DNA of 64,000 nt from Nematostella vectensis (Eukaryota; Cnidaria; Anthozoa; Actiniaria; Edwardsiidae): contig NC_064045.1 of the NCBI RefSeq assembly GCF_932526225.1, forward strand, positions 3,387,998-3,451,997. The letters run 5' to 3'. Position 1 is the stretch's first letter. The number at the start of each line of letters is the position of its first letter. The notes below the pieces were generated by a model. It saw nothing but the letters and a program-made list of their open reading frames with translations. It searched no databases and was not told the DNA's origin. Of the stretch, positions 58,101-64,000 are shown one piece after another. Position numbers and translations under genes: made by a program.

Positions 58101-61100
58101 TAATAAATTAATGATTTAAAGTAAGTATGTGCTCCCCACTTCCAACCTTCCCCATCCTACAACGTTAACCAGCTGCACTAGCACTAAAGTTGTATTATTT
58201 TACTGTTAATGGAAGCACGGGTGGCCTAGTGTGTTAGCGCGTCGGCCTCTCACCGCTGTGGCCCAGGTTCGAATCCTGGCTCAAACTGGGGATTTTTTTC
58301 GGGTTCCTGCCTTGATTTGAATTTCTGTCACAAGTAAGTTGAAGTTATTCTCCCGTGTTTCCAGTCTTCTCGGATAATGACACTAAACCGGAGGTCCCGT
58401 CTCTTCAAGCTGCATTACACTAACCTAAACTGAAGGGACGTAAAAGAACCACTGGGACGCAATAAACCCTCTGGCAGTGACCACCCCCAGTGACAGTGCT
58501 TACTAACAATACACACACGGGGGCACTTGATGATGTGGAGCCCTAGCTCTGTTGTGCCTTCCGCACCAGTATAGCTGGTGGAAGTTAGTACACACACTAA
58601 ATGCACCCCACCCCTTCACAACTCTCTTAACACCTTACCACTAGCTGCACTAGCAATAAAGTTGTACAAAATGCACCCACCCCTTCACAACTCTCTTAAC
58701 ACCTTACCACTAGCTGCACTAGCAATAAAGTTGTACAAAATGCACCCACCCCTTCACAACCCTCTTAACACCTTACCCCGTTAACTAGCTGCACAAGAAC
58801 TAAAGTTGTACTAAATGCACCCCACCCCTTCACAACCCTCTTAACACCTTACCACTAGCTGCACTAGCACTAAAGTTGTACTAAATGCACCCCACCCCTT
58901 CACAACCCTCTTAACACCTTACCACTAGCTGCACTAGCACTAAAGTTGTACTAAATGCACCCCACCCCTTCACAACCCTCTTAACACCTTACCACTAGCT
59001 GCACTAGCAATAAAGTTGTACAAAATGCACCCACCCCTTCACAACCCTCTTAACACCTTACCCCGTTAACTAGCTGCACTAGCACTAAAGTTGTACTAAA
59101 TGCACCCACCCCTTCACAACCCTCTTAACACCTTACCACGTTAACTAGCTGCACTAGCAATAAATTTGTACTAAATGCACCCACCCCTTCACAACCCTCT
59201 TAACACCTAACCACGTTAACTAGCTGCACAAGGACTTAAGTTGTACTAAATGCACCCCACCCCTTCACAACCCTCTTAACACCTTACCCCGTTAACCAGC
59301 TGCACAAGGACTAAAGTTGTACTAAATGCACCCCACCCCTTCACAACCCTCTTAACATCTTACCACGTTAACTAGCTGCACTAGCAATAAATTTGTACTA
59401 AATGCACCCCACCCCTTCACAACCCTCTTAACACCTTACCCCGTTAACCAGCTGCACAAGGACTAAAGTTGTACTAAATGCACCCCACCCCTTCACAACC
59501 CTCTTAACACCTTACCCCGTTAACCAGCTGCACAAGGACTAAAGTTGTACTAAATGCACCCCACCCCTTCACAACCCTCTTAACACCTTACCACGTTAAC
59601 TAGCTGCACTAGCTCCAAGCCAAACGTGACCATGTACTGCGTCTTGTTCAGGATTGGTACGGGGTGTGCGTCCTTGTTGTATCCTTTAAGGAGATCGCCC
59701 AACAGTGTGTGCTCATGTAGGTCAGAGCCATTGACGTCTGGAACAAGAAAAGTGATTATAAAATAAGAAGATTCAAATCTCCATTCAGGCGTGTCGCGTG
59801 TTTCCCAGGCAAAGAAATATTTATCTCAGAAGCGCCTAGTCAGCGGCCAAACATCCCATGATGCATTGTACCTCGTGACATCTTGGGACAGAATGGAGCA
59901 GGCGACGTTGTATATTCCTAGACGTAACGAGACACCAGTCGATTACTTAACAATTTCCTCTTATCTTTTTCACGGTAAACGCGAAAAATATTTCAAAATT
60001 GCAAAGGCAGTATGTTTTTTGAAAGATTTTGAGCATGTGACTGGTTATTTAGAGCGGATGGCATGTTACATAGTGCACATTCTCATAGATTCTTTTGATT
60101 TTTATCGGTTGAGGTTTCCGTCGGCTCGACGGAAGTAAACTTGTGTGATTCTCTCTTTAAAAAAAAATTCAGGCAGGTCGGATCAGCCAGAATTACGACA
60201 GTTTTAAGCATATCATAAATATTCGGGCCTACATCTAAGCCATTAAGATTCAGTAGGAGTTTTATAATGGTTGCTGACGACATTTAGCTTCTATAAACAC
60301 ACATCTAGCACGTGTGGACATGGGATTCTTTGTTTTTATACATGCTTGACTTATTTGAGCAAAATTGGGCCAACGTATTCGCTTAGCCATTTTATATCAG
60401 GATTCCTATCTACGAGATCGTATTGTACAGCCGTAAAGCTAGCGAACATTGATTAGAGATATTTAGAGACCATGAGATTATCGTTCAATTTTTACAGTAA
60501 ATAGACTATTTCCAAAACAAATAGATATTTGTCAAATAGAATTAATGGCTTGATTTATGACTTTGATTAGAGGTCAAATCAATGGCGCCTGCATTAATTA
60601 TTTAGTCGTCGGAAAGCGCTTTTTTTCTAATATTTGTAATTGTCAATTATAAAACATGTAAATATAACCCAAATGCTTAAATGTGCTTGCAACTCCAAGG
60701 TTAGCTCGTGAAATTTATTTTCGTTGTCGTTTCAAGCATTCTGTATCGAACAAAATCAAAAGGCGCTTTCGACAATTTTGAAATGCAGGTCCGTAAGCAG
60801 GGGGAAAGGCTCAATGCCCCATCCCCGTCCTCCCCACCCCTAATATTTTCAAAACACATAAGGAAACGACAAGTTATGGCGTGGCTTGGACCCCCTCCAC
60901 CCCTTCATCCCACTTTTCTTCTAGCTGGGAACCCTTTCCTATTATAGCATACTCTACGACATACAAGCTCAACTTAAAAGTAATTTTACCAGCGCCTGTG
61001 TTATTACTGCGCTTGCGTCGCCAAAGAAAAAGCGCTGGGAAACTCCACATTGCTACCTCCAGAAATATGGCACGGGTTCGTGATTGCGCAGGCCGTGCAA

Positions 61101-62934
61101 TTTAAACTTATTTGAAGTGAATAATTTCGATTAGTTTGATTTTTCCAAAAGCCTTTCGTTTGGCGAGGTTTGAGCAGAAATAAGACAAACAACACTGGGT
61201 CTGCGAGCAAGAGACCGCGGGAAAACGGTTCTTAAAACTCTATGTGCAAATTGCGCAAACACAGTGCCAAATTGCAAGGAAAAAGTATATAGAATAATGT
61301 ACAACATTTGAAAGTCACAACAGAAATAGGCGTCACGCAACTCTAGACAACAAAAATCTCGTCTCACAATCTCCTCTCCGCTCTTTCCGACGGCGCTCTA
61401 CTTGCTCCCACAGCGCGTAAACCGTATGGCCTTGGCCTTTTCGCTTCTTGAAACAAAATGGTTTTAATGTTGGATGAATTATATTTTTTTTGTAAATTTT
61501 ACTAAACTCTTTTTTATATATTTATATAATTTTCAATTTTCAGGCTGGGTAGGATGTTTCGAATTTCCGTGAAACATGATACCGTCACATGAATTATTAG
61601 AAAGAGAATTACACACAGTACAGGGGCGTAGCCAAAGGCGTGGCCTAGGGGGCCCGCCCCCCCTCCCTTCTAGCAGCCAAAAATACAGTAATTGTATGAG
61701 ACATTATCTAAAATACAGGAGAAAATGCCTTGAAAGTCCATTTTGGGCCCCCTCCTGTTAAAAATTCTGGTAAAGCCGCTGCAATCATTGCTGTTATTAT
61801 GAACATAATAATATGAGTCTGCATTTTAGCATTTTTCTGCAATTGAAGCCTCGGCTGTTTCGTCCTAATAAGGACGAAACAGCTGTCCATGGTTGCCGAA
61901 CTGCACGGGTAATAGACTGTGCTAGCGTCCCGTCTTGGCCCGACTGGTGCCAATGTGTGTATGCTAGTGTGCTTCTAAAGTTCACATCTTAGAATTTGTT
62001 GGATCTCAGGCTAGACGTTCTTATTAAAAAATTTTCTAATAAAAATGAGTCTTTACTCGAAAAAAATATCAGTCCTGCTTCTGGTGCTTTTCTAACTATG
62101 CAGAAAAACTTGGTAGCAAAAACATCAGATTTCTTTCCTAGAAAAAAAGATATTTAAAATTGTTCGTGGTAACAGCCTTAAGTTACACTATAATACAAAA
62201 ACAACAAAAATATTTTTTTCGAAAGAAACTTGACATTTGTACATTATAATACCAATGCATCTTTCTTGCTTTGAGAATGAATATAGTTTCCGAAAAAAAA
62301 AGCCAATTTTATTATAACGAAATAACAATGATTTTATGCACACAAACCAATTGTGGTTTAAATAATTTTGTTTCTTTTGCAAATTAGAGCAAGAAAAGAA
62401 GCCTAATGACTGAGCTCAAATTTAAAAACCTGAAAAATAAATATTAAACCTTACAACAAAATCTTAAACAGGTAGAAAAAAAAACACCGATTTCAATTGA
62501 CATACTAACACGAAAACTCGCTGACGCTGTGGGGACATTCACTAGAAGCTCTGGTAAATCCCGGGGTTCTTGCATTATTCTCAAAAACACATAATCATTC
62601 AATATTTTAATTGCTGAATTTCCACTATTAAGCTGAAAACAGTAATACATCGAAGGCCGAAACAAGCTTTGCATCCCGCGAAAAACGCCAAACCAATTAT
62701 TAATACTTTGAAAAGACTTTGCATTTATCTCTAAAATTGAGATAAAATACCACCTTGTTTAGAAAACAAGAAATATTTACAAATTCAGTGGTGATTTAGT
62801 GATAGTATTTGCGCGGGAATTGTATCTTTCTGTCGCTTAAAAAATCGATGTTTAAGAAAATAAAACCTACCTTTTTCGATTCCTGAGACGTAGCAAATCA
62901 AGCAAAGCAATGTCCAGTGAAAAACAGTCCCCAT
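52120..62934 (-). CDS. Nicotinic acetylcholine receptor alpha-type subunit, complete, 7 exons, 515 aa
   Basis: A pentameric ligand-gated cation channel subunit in the plasma membrane. Exons in transcript order: 62934-62871, 59737-59592, 58091-58047, 56790-56681, 54182-54002, 53808-53550, 52862-52120; all GT-AG, in phase, 1548 nt with stop. The 45 nt and 110 nt exons have the sizes typical of nicotinic receptor genes. Features: signal peptide about 1-19; ligand-site segments TTNVWVRQRWTNLLLKWDP and PDIVLYN; Cys-loop Cys158 and Cys172 with 13 residues between; vicinal Cys222-Cys223 (YYACC), the alpha-subunit mark for acetylcholine binding; M1 about 240-264; M2 about 270-293 starting GERITLSITVLL, whose Glu predicts a cation pore; M3 about 302-325; a Ser/Asn-rich cytoplasmic loop; M4 about 484-508. 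Fast cholinergic signalling is known for the family, but ligand choice of cnidarian members is unproven. Confidence 0.96.
53306..53555 (-). repeat. 123 bp tandem repeat duplicating the donor site of receptor exon 6
   Basis: ACGTTACCTGACTC at 53420-53433 recurs at 53543-53556, where it is the real junction: transcript GAGTCAG then GTAACG. The unit copies seven exonic bases plus about 116 intronic bases. It contains TGACGTCAC and TTCCAACC(G/A)GATATGAC sub-repeats. Since 123 is 41 codons, both strands keep long open frames that do not encode a known protein. Confidence 0.9.
54310..54660 (+). repeat. ~20 bp repeats with ACACGTGTTA E-boxes in receptor intron 4
   Basis: Variants of CTTGGTTACA(C/T)GTGTTA recur irregularly on both sides of the foldback element at 54461-54578. 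Several copies carry the palindromic E-box CACGTG. Confidence 0.6.
54461..54578. mobile_element. 118 bp foldback MITE
   Basis: TTAGTTCAGACGTCGTATTA at the left pairs with the complement of TGATACGACGTTTGAACTAA at the right. Arms extend about 45 bp with few mismatches (ATCCATGAGCC, ATTCAATGCAA). It interrupts the E-box repeat in receptor intron 4. Confidence 0.85.
55555..55720 (+). promoter_or_regulatory. Array of CACGTG E-boxes in receptor intron 4
   Basis: Seven CACGTG sites occur within about 165 bp, mostly as ACACGTGAC with ACTAACA-like spacers; further sites lie near 56210 and 56340. The array looks like a decayed tandem repeat. CACGTG is the core bound by bHLH factors such as USF, Myc/Max, MITF/TFE and CLOCK partners; any binding here is inference. 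Confidence 0.5.
57482..57762 (+). repeat. Dispersed repeat, partner of 1968-2256 in opposite orientation
   Basis: This copy in receptor intron 3 aligns nearly end to end with the reverse complement of 1968-2256. Differences include small indels around the poly-T at 57583-57600. The class is unknown. Confidence 0.8.
58205..58590 (+). mobile_element. tRNA-derived SINE in receptor intron 2
   Basis: The head resembles a tRNA: a weak A box (TGGCCTAGTGTGTTAGCGCG) and an exact B box, GGTTCGAATCC at 58266-58276, closed by CCAG and CTGG. No acceptor stem forms, so it is not a functional tRNA gene. A tRNA-unrelated body of about 300 bp follows. The exact 3' end is uncertain. Confidence 0.7.
58600..59591 (-). 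repeat. ~67-80 bp minisatellite duplicating the splice donor of receptor exon 2
   Basis: About 14 copies of ATGCACCCCACCCCTTCACA, AACCCTCTTAACACCTTACC and (A/C)CGTTAACTAGCTGCACTAG fill receptor intron 2 next to the exon. In transcript direction, exon 2 ends CTAGTGCAGCTAGTTAACGTG then GTAAGG, and each unit carries up to 22 nt of that exon end followed by GTAAGG. Short units lack CGTTAACT but keep the GTAAGG. A further partial copy lies near 58155-58195. Confidence 0.95.
59930..60148. mobile_element. Diverged inverted copy of the 220 bp MITE, in receptor intron 1
   Basis: The reverse complement matches 51782-52001 in order: GTTTACTTCCG, CAACCGA, GCCATCCGC, CAGTCACATGCTC, TTTCGCGTTT and CACCAGT at the far end. 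The inverted ends are eroded. Part of the overlapping 115-codon plus-strand ORF (59791-60138) comes from this element. Confidence 0.75.
61625..61770 (+). mobile_element. Possible truncated hAT-like MITE
   Basis: ACAGGGGCGTAGCCAAAGGC resembles the CAGGGGCGTAGC end common to many invertebrate hAT MITEs. No matching opposite end was found in the next several hundred bases. Confidence 0.3.
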
Positions 62935-64000
62935 TTGTGCTTTCTCAGCCTTTCCTGCGGTTGAAAAGTCGGATTAGAAGTTTGAGTTATTTGGATAGGT
63001 AAGACGCAGCGATCCGAAGAAGGCCCCGGTGTGAATACACTTATGTAATATTAATAGAATATTCTTTGCTCTCATCAGGGTCCCAGGGTTGTGTACCACT
63101 AAGAGAACGCTCATTACAGTATGTAAAAAGTGTAGTCTGCTTTTAACGACCATCAGATAATTTAAGCTTACCCGGGTTTCAAATCAACGCTCGAGTTCGT
63201 CATATCTCTGCCTCAATGCTAAATTTTCTCATGAAAATTTTAAGGTTTTGACTTTTAGTGAGTCTTAAAAGCCTCATGACCCCTTCTCATTTCATCAATA
63301 AAAACAAAATCCGGGTATAAAAAACAAACGTTTGTATGCCCTCGGGGACCTTGGAAAATGACTGTTGGGTTCAAAACAACTTCTCTTAGCTTGAGCTTTC
63401 AGTCAAACCATACAAAAAACCGCTATAATTTATTTCGATATGTTTGGGTATTATTGCATAAGACGATAAATTTGCAATAGTGTTGTGCAACTGTTACTTA
63501 TTAATTTGTGAAATGAATCTGGTGAATTTATTGGTACGGTCTCACAGCTTACAGATGTGAAATGTTACCATTTTTTAATCAGTTAAAACGTCAACACTTA
63601 CTCATAGCACCGATCGATTTAAGGTATCGCCTGTGTATCAATCACATGGCTTAGTGGTTCAGCTGTAATCGGACAACATAGAAATTGAACGACCACAACT
63701 AAAACGGTGAAACACTCTGCTATTGCCACCTATTATTGTTAAACATGTTTCTTTTAATAATATTTCTGCTAAAAAAAGAGTGCTATTGCAACTTAGCACT
63801 TAAATTCCATGTGCCCTGCTATTAACAATATTGCGTTTATTAAAATTCCTTTATTGAAATAATAACAAACAGGCATAAGTGCTGACGCCCGAGCTGTTAC
63901 CACGGCGGGATGGTTTTGTTTTAGGGCTGTCTCTGTGAAGGCTGCTGGAGCTGGAAATGCAGCGCTTCGTGGTAGTGTGATATGCACCCGTAGCGCTGGC
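62935..64000. other. Upstream region of the receptor gene, no other gene seen
   Basis: Contains the receptor 5' UTR and presumably its promoter. No TATA box or RNA gene was recognised, and ORFs are short and without family features. Confidence 0.45.

Noticed and set aside
58215-58285. tRNA gene
   Set aside because: The B box is perfect but no acceptor stem pairs, and a SINE body follows.
58600-59600. CRISPR-like array
   Set aside because: Units are contiguous with no unique spacers, and the genome is eukaryotic; it is a minisatellite.
59791-60138. 115-codon plus-strand ORF in receptor intron 1
   Set aside because: Its 3' half is an eroded MITE copy; no domain or splice context was seen.

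Overview
The window looks like genomic DNA of an anthozoan cnidarian, most likely a sea anemone of the Nematostella type. This is an inference from gene content and style: GT-AG introns with short exons, an ShK domain fused to a matrix metalloproteinase, a fucolectin (FTP)-PAN secreted protein, a striated-type muscle myosin, an alpha-type nicotinic receptor subunit, and many small MITE-like elements. No species is proven from the sequence.

Layout. (1) 486-4412 (+): 3' part of a secreted matrix metalloproteinase ending in an ShK domain; its signal peptide and prodomain lie left of the window. (2) 4.4-8.6 kb: intergenic, with a 1.2 kb element flanked by TTAA and a decayed SGNH-esterase ORF from a retroelement. 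(3) 8670-9374 (+): a single-exon AIG1/ADTRP-family membrane hydrolase. (4) 10062-13366: a complete, intact hAT-like DNA transposon (802-residue transposase) inserted in a roughly 42 bp minisatellite that continues to about 14.13 kb. (5) 18180-39697 (-): a complete 33-exon muscle myosin II heavy chain. I joined all exons by splice signals and phase; they give 5859 nt, 1952 residues, with no frame break. (6) 39.7-46.8 kb: myosin upstream region with MITEs and a long palindrome, no gene recognised. (7) 46769-48881 (-): an FTP lectin plus PAN/apple protein with a one-base frame break in this assembly. (8) 52120-62934 (-): a complete 7-exon nicotinic acetylcholine receptor alpha-type subunit, 515 residues.

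The genes do not form an operon or pathway. Myosin and the receptor are both neuromuscular, but nothing in the sequence shows co-regulation.

The most unusual pattern is that three separate tandem repeats (nAChR introns 2 and 6, and the intron before the PAN exon) each start inside a coding exon, cross the splice junction and repeat the junction itself. They generate arrays of two to about fourteen duplicate splice donors or acceptors beside the real one. This is visible in the sequence; a mechanism or function is inference.
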